NCBI GenBank assembly: GCA_023437225.1
Contig: JAEZGS010000020.1
Coordinates: forward strand, 1 to 64,000
Direction of reading: 5' to 3'
From: Bacteroidota bacterium
GTDB taxonomy: Bacteria; Bacteroidota; Bacteroidia; Chitinophagales; Chitinophagaceae
Length of the DNA: 64,000 nt
Shown here: piece by piece, positions 8,073 to 16,570 of the stretch
Layout: each line of letters begins with the position of its first letter
Numbering within the stretch: position 1 is the stretch's first letter
The notes under the pieces: model-generated
The model's database searches: none
What the model saw: the letters and a program-made list of their open reading frames with translations, nothing else
Told to the model about the DNA's origin: nothing
Program-made: the position numbers and the translations under genes

Positions 8073-9188
8073 TTAGAAGTATGATAGTTTAGTATCGGGA
8101 CGTAAAGCAAGCAGCGTCTCGTACATCAGTTGAATCGTTTGTTCTATATCCGTTTTATGCAACATCTCCACCGTTGTATGCATATAACGAAGTGGTATGG
8201 ATATGAGTACCGATGGACACCCATCATTCGCGTATGCGAAAGAATCTGTATCCGTACCTGTGCTTCGTGATACAGCCCGCAATTGAACCGGAATATTTTT
8301 CTTCTCCGCTACCTCCTGGACAAAATTGAGGAATACGTTGTGTACAGCCGGTCCATATGCAAGTGATGGTCCTTTCCCACATTGCACATCTCCTTCGATC
8401 ATCTTATTTACCATCGGAGTATAGGTGTCGTGCGTAACATCTGTAATAATCGCAGCATTTGGTTTGATGCGGCGTGCGATCATTTCAGCGCCTCTTAGTC
8501 CAACTTCTTCCTGCACTGCATTTACCACATAAAGGCCATATGGGAGTTGTTTTCGATTTTCCTTCAGCAGTCTCGCCACTTCAGCGATCATAAAACCACC
8601 AATTCGGTTGTCGAATGCACGGCCGATATAAAAATCATTTGCTAGCTGATCAAAGCCATCCTGGTAGGTAACCACGGCACCGGGATGAATGCCCAGTTCT
8701 TCAACCTGTTGCTTATTCCTTGCGCCGCAATCAAGAAAAAGATTATCCACTTTTGGTTGTGGTTCCTTTGAATCGGGGTTGCCTATTCTTGTATGAATAG
8801 CCGGCCATCCGAACACAGCTTTTACAGGTCCCTTTTTTCCGTGAATGATCACACGCGAGCCTGGTGCAACCTGGTGATCAACGCCGCCATTTCTTTTCAG
8901 GTACAGCAATCCTTCGCCATTAATGTAATTGACAAACCAGCTGATCTCATCAGCATGCGCTTCAATAACAACCTTGAAATTTGCATTTGGATTCAGCACT
9001 CCCACCGCAGTGCCGTATGGATCAGTGAATGTTGTATCTACAAAAGGACGGAGATAGTCAAGCCACAATCTTTGGCCGCTGCTTTCAAAGCCAACCGGGG
9101 ATGGATTGTTTATATAGTTTTCGAGGAACTCGAATGAACGTTCATTTAATACGGGTTTTACGTTTATTTTTTTTGCCTGTTTAGCCAT
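8073..9188 (-). CDS. M42 family metallopeptidase
   Basis: A 371-residue cytoplasmic aminopeptidase of the M42 (FrvX/TET/glutamyl aminopeptidase) family. The metal and catalytic residues are visible: EAHADEISWFV (about residue 75) with His and Asp ligands, DCGA (about 153), AFDNRIGG (about 190), the catalytic QEEVGLRGAE (about 225) and ITDVTHD (about 250). M42 enzymes form large oligomers that trim peptides. It follows the UbiA-like gene by 29 bp but has its own TACTTTTG box about 21 nt before the ATG, so it may also be transcribed independently. Confidence 0.93.
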   Translation of the reverse strand: MAKQAKKINVKPVLNERSFEFLENYINNPSPVGFESSGQRLWLDYLRPFVDTTFTDPYGTAVGVLNPNANFKVVIEAHADEISWFVNYINGEGLLYLKRNGGVDHQVAPGSRVIIHGKKGPVKAVFGWPAIHTRIGNPDSKEPQPKVDNLFLDCGARNKQQVEELGIHPGAVVTYQDGFDQLANDFYIGRAFDNRIGGFMIAEVARLLKENRKQLPYGLYVVNAVQEEVGLRGAEMIARRIKPNAAIITDVTHDTYTPMVNKMIEGDVQCGKGPSLAYGPAVHNVFLNFVQEVAEKKNIPVQLRAVSRSTGTDTDSFAYANDGCPSVLISIPLRYMHTTVEMLHKTDIEQTIQLMYETLLALRPDTKLSYF

Positions 9189-9208
9189 AATCGAAATCTT
9201 TAAGGCAT

Positions 9209-9216
9209 CAAAAGTA
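9209..9216 (-). promoter_or_regulatory. TAnnTTTG box before the M42 gene
   Basis: TACTTTTG reads toward the M42 gene, ending 21 nt before its ATG. No TTG is seen at the expected -33 distance, so this is a half promoter only. It abuts the stop of the upstream gene. Confidence 0.4.
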
Positions 9217-9217
9217 A

Positions 9218-10051
9218 TTAAATTGAAAAGAACAGTGTGAACAGGGCCGAAAGCATCATCAATCCATCAAGAACAAAATAATACAGGTAATCTGAATTGC
9301 TTTTTACGGACGCATTGTAAAGCAGGCCGGCGATAGTTGCAGGAATAGTAAGTAATATCTTCACGAAGTAGTCAGTTTGCAACTGCAAGACTGTAAACAC
9401 ATATGCCATGAGGCATATGTAAAATAAGATCTTCACACCCCTTACAGGCATTAATGTTGTTATGCTGTGTATTCCTTCCTTAGCATCCTGTTCGCGATCC
9501 CGCAGATCGAATAAGATACATATCGCATAAATAAAAAGAAACCTTCCCACTGCGAGCCACGTGTAGTCAACTGTGGGCGGCGTTTTGCTCAGTATCATAG
9601 GCAAAATTGTGGTAACATATGTCCACACCGAAGCAAGGAACAAAGTCTTTGCAAAAGCTATCTCACTAAGTTGTCGGAAAATCTTCGACGGAATTTTTGG
9701 TGCTGAATATAAAAATGTAAGTAAACCTGCTATTACAAACCAGGGCCACCAATACCGGGTAAACATCGACAGAAAAATAATCGCTCCCGTACTGCAAAGA
9801 ATAAAGAGCGCCCAATGAAGGCGTTTGTGTTCCTTCGTCCATTGCAATCGAATTGAGTCGTCATGGCTTTCTCCTGTAAGCAACCAGTGGAAATTATAAC
9901 TGCTCATGGTGGCGAAAAACACGAACCACCCATATGCAGTAGCATTGTAATCCAGGTGCAGGAGCTGGCCGACCTGGTAGGTCATAACAACTGCTCCTGC
10001 GGCAATGTATAGCGATGAGAATAGTATGAAATCGGCAAGTCGTTTAAGCAC
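9218..10051 (-). CDS. UbiA-like membrane protein
   Basis: A 277-residue polytopic protein with about seven to eight hydrophobic segments. The sequence ILFDLRDREQDAKEGIHSITTL (about residue 180) matches the second Asp-rich motif of UbiA prenyltransferases, and a short-chain-like FLYSAPKIPSK loop is near 112. The first Asp-rich motif (NxxxDxxxD) is not intact: the corresponding stretch reads YNFHWLL without aspartates. UbiA enzymes transfer prenyl groups to aromatic acceptors such as quinone or heme precursors; here activity is uncertain because of the missing motif. It lies 11 bp after the lipoprotein gene and 29 bp before the M42 gene on the same strand. Confidence 0.75.
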   Translation of the reverse strand: MLKRLADFILFSSLYIAAGAVVMTYQVGQLLHLDYNATAYGWFVFFATMSSYNFHWLLTGESHDDSIRLQWTKEHKRLHWALFILCSTGAIIFLSMFTRYWWPWFVIAGLLTFLYSAPKIPSKIFRQLSEIAFAKTLFLASVWTYVTTILPMILSKTPPTVDYTWLAVGRFLFIYAICILFDLRDREQDAKEGIHSITTLMPVRGVKILFYICLMAYVFTVLQLQTDYFVKILLTIPATIAGLLYNASVKSNSDYLYYFVLDGLMMLSALFTLFFSI

Positions 10052-10062
10052 CTTTGCGGCTA

Positions 10063-10503
10063 CTAGTTCTGTCGAGCGATGATGGATCCGGTTGTAATGG
10101 TGTCGCTTGCATGTCCGCCGCGATCAACCACTGCAATCTTAAAAAACATGGTATCGTTTTCGTTAGGATTTTCATCCAGGAAATCATATTGAAGATCAAG
10201 TTGTATCTCGCCTTCGGCGCGATCAGGAAATTCCGGGATGGGGTATCTCACCGTATCCGCTTTATCAAATCCACCGGGTATTGGGCGAATGTTTGTTCGA
10301 TGACGGATGTATGTAACCTCTCCCTTTCCAAGGTCTCCTTCCTTGTCGGCAAACTCCAGAATTAGCCGCAGTAGCGAGCCCGGAACGATCACATCTGAGT
10401 TGGTGCTCTTGACTTTTATGCCGGGCTTGGTTTCCAGCTTATCTTTGCTGCAGCCCAGGACGATCGTTGCTAGTATCATCGCGATGACAGATAGTCTTTT
10501 CAT
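10063..10503 (-). CDS. Predicted lipoprotein, unknown function
   Basis: A 146-residue protein with a lipoprotein signal peptide: hydrophobic residues 4-16, then the lipobox VLGCSK with the Cys near residue 18. After a short linker the mature part (about residues 30-140) has alternating strands resembling an immunoglobulin-like or carboxypeptidase-regulatory-like sandwich, including GSLLRLILEFADKEGDLGKG. I do not recognise a named family. It appears to be first in a minus-strand unit with the UbiA-like and M42 genes. A TACATTTG box lies 21 nt upstream of its ATG. Confidence 0.8.
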   Translation of the reverse strand: MKRLSVIAMILATIVLGCSKDKLETKPGIKVKSTNSDVIVPGSLLRLILEFADKEGDLGKGEVTYIRHRTNIRPIPGGFDKADTVRYPIPEFPDRAEGEIQLDLQYDFLDENPNENDTMFFKIAVVDRGGHASDTITTGSIIARQN

Positions 10504-10523
10504 TTCGAAAAAAGGTTATGGTA

Positions 10524-10531
10524 CAAATGTA
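10524..10531 (-). promoter_or_regulatory. TAnnTTTG box before the lipoprotein gene
   Basis: TACATTTG on the minus strand ends 21 nt before the ATG at 10503, the same distance as the box before the M42 gene. A matching -33 TTG is not apparent. Confidence 0.4.
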
Positions 10532-10556
10532 ACGGCAAAGCTCCTTGCATAATTAT

Positions 10557-11549
10557 ATGAGATGTGAATTTGAAGATAAACTTTTTACCGTTGATGCAGC
10601 CGGTTTCGAGGCATTGGCTATTGAAGTATTTCGCTTCCAGGCTACACATAACCCTGTGTACGCTCAATTTGTTCGTGCATTGCAGGTCGATCCCCAACAA
10701 GTTTCCAGTACCGCCCAGATACCATTCCTTCCCATACAAACATTCAAAACTCATAAGGTCCTGACCGCAGGTTCTGACACAGATTTTTATTTTGAAAGCA
10801 GCGGAACCACCCAGACAGTGCAAAGCAGGCATTTTGTAAGAGACCTTGAGATATATCGCAAAAGCTTTCTTGAAGCCTTCAAACAGTTTTATGGAAGCCC
10901 GTCGGATTGGGTAATTCTGGGATTGTTGCCTTCTTATCTCGAACGAAAGAATTCTTCGTTAGTGATGATGGTCGATGCGCTGATCCGCTTATCCGGCAAG
11001 GCGGAGAGTGGTTTTTACCTCGATGAACACAGGCAGCTTTCTGAGTTATTGAAGCAGCTTGAAATAAACGGCCGAAAGACAATGCTGATCGGCGTTGCGT
11101 TTGGTCTGCTTGATTTTGCTGCACAATATCCGGCGGATCTCCGGCACACAACGGTTATGGAAACGGGTGGCATGAAAGGTCGCAGGAAAGAGCTCATTCG
11201 TGATGAATTGCATGCGATTCTTAAAGAGGCTTTCCAGGTAAGTACTATACATTCTGAATACGGCATGACAGAACTGTTGTCACAAGCCTATTCAAAAAAT
11301 GATGGTCTGTTTGAAACGCCACAGTGGATGAGGGTTTACGTGCGACCTGAGGACGATCCTTTCCAACAATTGTTTTCTCGAGAAAAAGCTGTAACAGGAT
11401 TGATCAACATTATCGATCTTGCAAATGTGTATTCATGTTCTTTCATTGCAACGGAAGATGTTGGACGTGTACATCCTGATGGCAGGTTTGAAGTGCTTGG
11501 TCGCGTGGATAACAGTGATATCCGTGGCTGCAGTTTATTAGTAATGTAA
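10557..11549 (+). CDS. LuxE-like acyl-protein synthetase / acyltransferase
   Basis: A 330-residue protein resembling the LuxE acyl-protein synthetase family (Pfam LuxE), relatives of the adenylate-forming enzymes. Supporting motifs are the phosphate-binding-like FESSGTTQ (about residue 80), HSEYGMTELLSQAY (about 235) and the C-terminal RFEVLGRVDNSDIRGCSLL. LuxE activates fatty acids as acyl-AMP and passes them to a Cys; in non-luminous bacteria these homologues appear in lipid or surface-polysaccharide loci, and the substrate here is unknown. Start is ATG at 10557; an upstream in-frame TTG at 10545 is less likely. The next gene begins 1 bp after its stop, implying translational coupling. Confidence 0.82.
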   Translation: MRCEFEDKLFTVDAAGFEALAIEVFRFQATHNPVYAQFVRALQVDPQQVSSTAQIPFLPIQTFKTHKVLTAGSDTDFYFESSGTTQTVQSRHFVRDLEIYRKSFLEAFKQFYGSPSDWVILGLLPSYLERKNSSLVMMVDALIRLSGKAESGFYLDEHRQLSELLKQLEINGRKTMLIGVAFGLLDFAAQYPADLRHTTVMETGGMKGRRKELIRDELHAILKEAFQVSTIHSEYGMTELLSQAYSKNDGLFETPQWMRVYVRPEDDPFQQLFSREKAVTGLINIIDLANVYSCSFIATEDVGRVHPDGRFEVLGRVDNSDIRGCSLLVM

Positions 11550-11550
11550 T

Positions 11551-12600
11551 ATGTTTCTTATGACACCAATCGTAACTGGTATTGTTGGTTTTGGCCTTTC
11601 GGCCCGGGTATTTCATGCGCCTTTCCTGGCAACAAATGACAATTATAAAATTGCTGCTTTTGTAGAGCGCAGTAAAGATGAATCGCGCGCTCAATTCAGC
11701 GACACAAAACTTTATCGTTCCATTGAAGAACTTATTGCTGATCCGCAAATAGAACTTGTAGTCATCACCACTCCAAATGAAACACATTTCCCATACGCTG
11801 CAGCTGCACTTAAAGGTGGCAAGCATGTAGTGCTGGAAAAACCTTTTACAAATACTGTAGAAGAGGGGGAGGAACTCATAAACATAGCAAAGGAATCGGG
11901 CAAGGTGCTTAGTGTTTATCAAAACCGCCGTTATGTAAGCGATTTTCTGACAATACAGGAGTTGCTTCAAAAAGGCATGCTCGGTGAGCTTCACACCTTT
12001 GAGGCCCATTACGATCGATACCGTATGGAGGCACGAGATCACTGGAAAGAAGCCGCAAGGCCGGGTAGTGGGATACTCTACGATCTTGGTCCGCATCTCA
12101 TTGACCAGGCACTGGTATTGTTCGGTATGCCGAAAAGTATCACTGCAGATATCAGGTTGCAGCGACCACATTCAAGGGTGGACGACAACTTCGAGATATG
12201 GATGGACTACGGTTTTCTGAAAGTGAAACTCAACGCGGGCATGCTCGTGCGGGAACCGGGTCCACGTTACATGTTGCATGGTACCGAAGGTTCTTTTATA
12301 AAGTATGGGGAAGATCCGCAGGAAGCACTGTTGCGTTCGGGTGTCATGCCAACAGGGGCTGATTGGGGAAAAGAAGACGCTTCAAATGATGGAGTGCTTC
12401 ATACTTCATTCAATGGAAAAATAGAACGCTACAACGTTCCAACGAAGGCCGGAAATTTTGGGATCTTCTACGACAAATTATTCGAAAGCATTCGAAATAG
12501 TGCGCCAGTGAGCGAGCAACCTCAACAAGGCCTTGACACCATACGCATCATAGAACTTGCAATCGACAGTAGCAATCAGAAAAGAACCGTTTCCGTCTGA
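11551..12600 (+). CDS. Gfo/Idh/MocA family NAD(P)-dependent oxidoreductase
   Basis: A 349-residue cytoplasmic dehydrogenase. It has an N-terminal Rossmann fold opening with IVTGIVGFGLSARVFHAPFL (nucleotide-binding Gly pattern near residue 12), the family catalytic-lysine motif VVLEKPFTNT (about residue 93), and DLGPHLIDQALVLFG (about 180) in the substrate domain. The YfhD/IolX-like opening suggests a scyllo-inositol or related sugar dehydrogenase, but the substrate cannot be read from sequence. It is immediately downstream of the LuxE-like gene and convergent with the gntP-like permease, 3 bp away. Confidence 0.9.
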   Translation: MFLMTPIVTGIVGFGLSARVFHAPFLATNDNYKIAAFVERSKDESRAQFSDTKLYRSIEELIADPQIELVVITTPNETHFPYAAAALKGGKHVVLEKPFTNTVEEGEELINIAKESGKVLSVYQNRRYVSDFLTIQELLQKGMLGELHTFEAHYDRYRMEARDHWKEAARPGSGILYDLGPHLIDQALVLFGMPKSITADIRLQRPHSRVDDNFEIWMDYGFLKVKLNAGMLVREPGPRYMLHGTEGSFIKYGEDPQEALLRSGVMPTGADWGKEDASNDGVLHTSFNGKIERYNVPTKAGNFGIFYDKLFESIRNSAPVSEQPQQGLDTIRIIELAIDSSNQKRTVSV

Positions 12601-12603
12601 AGG

Positions 12604-13902
12604 TTATAGCATATAGTGTAATATCATTACGCCCATCAATCCCATTACGGCAACAATCGTTTCCATGATCGACCAGGAACGGATGGTGTCGCGTATGCTA
12701 AGGTTAAAGTATTCTTTGAACATCCAGAATCCCGGGTCGTTCACGTGTGAAAACATCAGGCTTCCTGCGCCAATGCTTAATACCATGAGGTTTGGATCTA
12801 CATTACCACGTAGCACGAGTGGAGCAATAATTCCCGCTGTGGTCAAACCCGCCACGGTAGCCGATCCCACACATACACGTATGACAGCGGCGATGAGCCA
12901 TCCCAGTATCAGCGGATTCATTTCAAGATCATCCAGTGCGGTACCAATCATCGCGCTCACACCACTATCTGTGAACACCTGTTTCAATGCGCCCGCACCC
13001 GCAACGATCAGCAGGATCATTGCAACATCTTTAACGGCATCACCAAAGATCTTCATCACCTGCATCATTGACATGCCCTGCCTTATTCCAAGACTGTAAG
13101 CTGCTACGAGTACACATAAGATCATCACTATCGAGGGGTCACCTGCAAACCGCAGTGCAGTCTCAGTAGGATACAAGAATGTAAGTATCGTTGAAATGAT
13201 CAGAAGCATCACCGGTAACAATGATGTGATGAAACTGTTGAAGGTTCCGGGGAGTATAAGGTTGTTCTCAACAGGTTTGAAAATATCGAGAGGTTTAGCA
13301 TCGATGGACCTCAAGGTAGAGGCGAACAAAGGGCCGGCGATGATGATGGTGGGAATGGCAAGAGCTATCCCGTATAGCAATGTTAATCCCATACTTGCAT
13401 TGAACTGCGCTACCAATGCAGCCGGTGAAGGATGCGGCGGCAGGAAACCATGTGTAACTGACAAAGCTGCAAGCATCGGTAGACCAACATAAACTGCGGG
13501 AAGCCTGTATTGATAAACAACTGAAAATATTAAAGGAACCATGAGAACAAATCCCACATTATAAAACAAAGGGATACCAACGATGAAGCCGGTGATCATT
13601 AGCGCCCATGAAATATACCTGGTTCCAAATTTTTGCATCAATACCTCTGTGATCTTTTTGGCGGCGCCACTTTCCGCCACAAGCTTTCCAAGCATTGCAC
13701 CAAGACAAATGATGATGGTTAAGCTTCCGAGGGTATCGCCGATGCCTTTTTGTACCGAGCCGATTACCTTGTCGAAAGGGATGCCCAATAAGATCCCCGC
13801 TATAATGGAAGTAACAAGAAAGGCAAGAAAGGCATGAAATTTTCCAACGGTGATGAGCAGTACAAGCAAAATGATGCAGGCAAGTATCGTTAGGATTAGC
13901 AT
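12604..13902 (-). CDS. GntP family gluconate-type permease
   Basis: A 432-residue inner-membrane transporter with about twelve to thirteen hydrophobic segments. Family features are the N-terminal FLAFLVTSIIAGILLGIPFDKV, the loop HGFLPPHPSPAALVAQF (about residue 170) and the C-terminal HVNDPGFWMFKEYFNLS. GntP proteins are proton symporters for gluconate and related sugar acids. It is convergent with the Gfo/Idh/MocA gene, which could act on an imported sugar acid, and divergent from the YdjM-like gene with only 33 bp between starts. That spacer holds an AT-rich inverted repeat at 13908-13930. Confidence 0.93.
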   Translation of the reverse strand: MLILTILACIILLVLLITVGKFHAFLAFLVTSIIAGILLGIPFDKVIGSVQKGIGDTLGSLTIIICLGAMLGKLVAESGAAKKITEVLMQKFGTRYISWALMITGFIVGIPLFYNVGFVLMVPLIFSVVYQYRLPAVYVGLPMLAALSVTHGFLPPHPSPAALVAQFNASMGLTLLYGIALAIPTIIIAGPLFASTLRSIDAKPLDIFKPVENNLILPGTFNSFITSLLPVMLLIISTILTFLYPTETALRFAGDPSIVMILCVLVAAYSLGIRQGMSMMQVMKIFGDAVKDVAMILLIVAGAGALKQVFTDSGVSAMIGTALDDLEMNPLILGWLIAAVIRVCVGSATVAGLTTAGIIAPLVLRGNVDPNLMVLSIGAGSLMFSHVNDPGFWMFKEYFNLSIRDTIRSWSIMETIVAVMGLMGVMILHYML

Positions 13903-13907
13903 CAGCT

Positions 13908-13930
13908 AATTTATTGTTTTAAAATAAATT
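13908..13930. repeat. AT-rich inverted repeat in a 33-bp divergent spacer
   Basis: AATTTATT and AATAAATT form a perfect 8-bp inverted repeat with a 7-nt spacer, centred between the starts of the GntP gene (minus) and the YdjM-like gene (plus). It could be an operator, but low base complexity makes chance a serious alternative. Confidence 0.35.
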
Positions 13931-13935
13931 GCAGT

Positions 13936-14946
13936 ATGGATTCTCTTACTCATATAGTATTGGGCGCCTGCATCGGCGATCTCTTCCTTGGCAGACGTAT
14001 CGGCCGGCGTGCTATGGTGATTGGTGCAATAATGCAAAGCCTTCCCGATATCGATTTCGTTGCTTCTTTTTTTCTCGATCCTGTAAGTGATCTTTTAGCG
14101 CATCGAGGCTTTACACACTCGCTGCTTTTTGCTTTCCTTGTAACACCACTTCTATCGTGGCTGGCATTGAAACTTCACCGGCGATCGGACATATCCTTTA
14201 AACACTGGAATTTGTTTTTTCTTACGGAGGTATTGATACACTTGTTCATTGACGGATTTAATGCATATGGCTCGGGATGGTTTGAGCCATTCTCCCATGC
14301 AAGAATATCTTTTCACTCAATGTTTGTTGCGGACCCGTTGTTCAGTATTCCATTGTTGATCGCCTTTATCGCCCTGCTATTGTTGCCACCCAAACATTTT
14401 GGTAGAAGGAAATTCATTTATTCAGCATTGGCAATAAGTACGCTGTATCTTGGATGGTCCGTAGCCAATAAGAAAATTGTAGATAACCAGGTTCTCGAGA
14501 TCGCCAAAAACAAGAACATTCAATACAGCAGGCATTTAAGCACGCCAACTCCACTTAATAATATTCTGTGGTTTGTTGCCCTGGAGCAGGATTCTGGTTA
14601 CTATATCGGCTATAGGTCAGTGTTTGATAAAAGCGATGATATGGAGTTTACCTTTCGTCCGAGGAACGAGTCGTTGCTGAGTTCTTTAAGTGATCATAAA
14701 GAACTTGCACAACTTAAACGATTTTCGCAGGGCTTTTATACAGCGGAAAAAGATGGTGATACTCTTATGTTTAACGACCTGAGGTTTGGACAGGTTGTTG
14801 GTTGGGAAAACCCGGAAAACAGGTTCGCTTTTCATTTCTACCTAAGCCATCCTGATGACAACGAACTTGTTGTGCAAAGAGGGAGGTTTGCAAAATGGAA
14901 TGAAGAGAATCTCAGAATAATGTTGCGAAGAGCATTTCCGAATTAA
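13936..14946 (+). CDS. YdjM/DUF457-type membrane-bound metal-dependent hydrolase
   Basis: A 336-residue inner-membrane protein. The N-terminus MDSLTHIVLGACIGDLFLGRR, the PDIDF motif (about residue 38) and the LLAHRGFTHSLLFA motif (about 55) are the hallmarks of this family, providing His and Asp ligands for a putative metal. About five hydrophobic segments fill residues 1-200, followed by a soluble C-terminal domain of about 130 residues. In E. coli YdjM is LexA-regulated, but I see no LexA-type box here. The physiological reaction is not established. Its last 4 bp overlap the end of the following minus-strand gene. Confidence 0.88.
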   Translation: MDSLTHIVLGACIGDLFLGRRIGRRAMVIGAIMQSLPDIDFVASFFLDPVSDLLAHRGFTHSLLFAFLVTPLLSWLALKLHRRSDISFKHWNLFFLTEVLIHLFIDGFNAYGSGWFEPFSHARISFHSMFVADPLFSIPLLIAFIALLLLPPKHFGRRKFIYSALAISTLYLGWSVANKKIVDNQVLEIAKNKNIQYSRHLSTPTPLNNILWFVALEQDSGYYIGYRSVFDKSDDMEFTFRPRNESLLSSLSDHKELAQLKRFSQGFYTAEKDGDTLMFNDLRFGQVVGWENPENRFAFHFYLSHPDDNELVVQRGRFAKWNEENLRIMLRRAFPN

Positions 14947-15197
14947 GACAGAACCACGTAGTACTCATCTATTGCAGTACCAAGAACCTCGGAACGGGGC
15001 GTTGAACCTGAGCGCTCTTCCCATCCTGATTCGGGATCTTTTCGCAGCCACACGTTGCTCCCATCGAGCAGGGTAACATTGAACAGGATATTATCCTTTT
15101 CATTTACGACAGGCTTAACGTGGATGGATGTCCAGTGTTCGTCCCACCGGAAAATTGTTTCGAAAGGGGTGGCCAGGGCTTCAGGTGATCTTGCCAT
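14943..15197 (-). CDS. Small conserved-looking protein of unknown function
   Basis: An 84-residue soluble protein whose composition looks genuinely coded (WDEHWTSIHVKPVVNEKDNILFNV, then a WLRKDPESGWEERSG segment). It has no signal peptide or membrane segment. It is probably a small beta-rich protein. Its 3' end overlaps the YdjM-like gene by 4 bp. I do not recognise the family. The 174 bp upstream, before the PLD gene, hold no other gene I can support. Confidence 0.65.
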   Translation of the reverse strand: MARSPEALATPFETIFRWDEHWTSIHVKPVVNEKDNILFNVTLLDGSNVWLRKDPESGWEERSGSTPRSEVLGTAIDEYYVVLS

Positions 15198-15371
15198 GAG
15201 GTAAGGTTTGAAAGGTGAATAATCTGGCCTTCAGGGGGTCGAAAAACGTGCCGGAATTGAATATTGGGTAGAAACACAAGTTACAACCAAAAGTTTATTT
15301 TGCCAATGCCCGTATTGGGGAAATGATTCCGCGGTAACTGTTGTTTTAAGTGGTATTGTAGTTTGCTTGAT

Positions 15372-16562
15372 ATGGGAATGTTCGACATAAAAGCAGTTAA
15401 GTCGCTCACCCGGCCAATTGCCGGCTATACAAGGTTCAATGAGCCAAAACTCATTCGGGGCGGGAGAGAGTACTTTTCGTGTCTGAAAGAAATAATCGAT
15501 AATGCGATCTATACGATCCATTTCCACGTGTATATCTTCGACGAGGATGAAACGGGAAGAATGGTCGGAGACGCGTTGAAGGCGGCTGCACAACGAGGCG
15601 TAAAAGTATTCATGCTATTGGATGGTTATGCATCCAAGGATCTTTCAGCGGAGTTCCGCGATTCTTTAAGAAGTGCAGGTATTTTCTTCAGATACTTCGA
15701 GCCTGTGCTTAGAACCAAAACATTTTACTTCGGTCGTAGGCTTCATCATAAAATACTTATAGCTGATGCGTATCACTGCCTCGTAGGAGGAATCAACATC
15801 AGCAATAAGTACAACGATATTGCAGATGATCCGGCCTGGCTCGACTGGGCGCTGTATGCAAATGGAGACATTGCCGTCGAATTGCAGAAAATATGTACGC
15901 GACTTTTTACCCGTTCATCTGTGAAAGCAGCGCGGCTTCTTTCTCTGCCACGAATTGAAAACTTTGTTCGCAACCAATGTTTCATCAGGGCAAGACGCAA
16001 CGACTGGGTGCACCGAAAAACACAGGTATCATCGAGCTACTATGAAATGCTCCGAAACGCGAAGGAGCGTATAACAATAATGTCCAGTTACTTTCTTCCA
16101 GGTTATAATATCCGTAAGCAACTTGCTAAAGCCGCTTCCCGGGGAGTGAAGATTACTCTGATCCTTGCAGGTTCATCGGACATTCGCCTTGCTAAACATG
16201 CAGAACGCTTTATCTATCGGTGGCTATTGCGTCACAACATACGGATACTTGAATATCAGCATTCCGTATTACATGGAAAGATGGCAACATACGACTGCAA
16301 ATGGGTGACAATTGGATCCTACAACGTTAATAACATAAGCGCATTTGCAAGTATTGAATTAAACCTTGATGTACTTGACACAGAGTTCGCACAGCATGTT
16401 GATGACCGAATGAAAAAAGTTCTAACTGAATGTGTGGAGATCACTGAAGACATTTATAAAACGCAATTTTCGTTGTTTGGCAGGTTTATTCAATGGATAT
16501 CTTATAACACTGTCAAATTCCTGTTTTATATCTTCACGTTTTATTTTAAACAACGCGAGTAG
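15372..16562 (+). CDS. Phospholipase D / cardiolipin synthase-like protein
   Basis: A 396-residue protein with two HKD motifs, HHKILIAD (about residue 122) and HGKMATYD (about 300), each followed by the usual GGxNIS-like and GSYNVN segments. Two HKD half-sites form one phosphatidyl-transfer active site, so cardiolipin synthesis from phosphatidylglycerol or another phospholipid transfer is likely. Unlike E. coli ClsA there are no N-terminal membrane helices; instead a short hydrophobic, aromatic stretch near residues 378-392 may dock on the membrane. ATG at 15372 or 15378 could be the start. It ends 5 bp before a degenerate histidine-kinase-like gene, with an AGGAG sequence in the junction. 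Confidence 0.9.
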   Translation: MGMFDIKAVKSLTRPIAGYTRFNEPKLIRGGREYFSCLKEIIDNAIYTIHFHVYIFDEDETGRMVGDALKAAAQRGVKVFMLLDGYASKDLSAEFRDSLRSAGIFFRYFEPVLRTKTFYFGRRLHHKILIADAYHCLVGGINISNKYNDIADDPAWLDWALYANGDIAVELQKICTRLFTRSSVKAARLLSLPRIENFVRNQCFIRARRNDWVHRKTQVSSSYYEMLRNAKERITIMSSYFLPGYNIRKQLAKAASRGVKITLILAGSSDIRLAKHAERFIYRWLLRHNIRILEYQHSVLHGKMATYDCKWVTIGSYNVNNISAFASIELNLDVLDTEFAQHVDDRMKKVLTECVEITEDIYKTQFSLFGRFIQWISYNTVKFLFYIFTFYFKQRE

Positions 16563-16570
16563 GAGCTATG
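16560..16570 (+). promoter_or_regulatory. Shine-Dalgarno-like AGGAG before the 216-residue gene
   Basis: AGGAG at 16561-16565 overlaps the stop codon of the PLD gene and lies 2 nt before the ATG at 16568. Shine-Dalgarno sequences are rare in this phylum. The spacing is shorter than optimal, so it may be coincidental. Confidence 0.3.

Noticed and set aside
11443..12171. Antisense open frame of 242 codons across LuxE-like and Gfo/Idh genes
   Set aside because: It spans two well-supported sense genes and has no recognisable motif.
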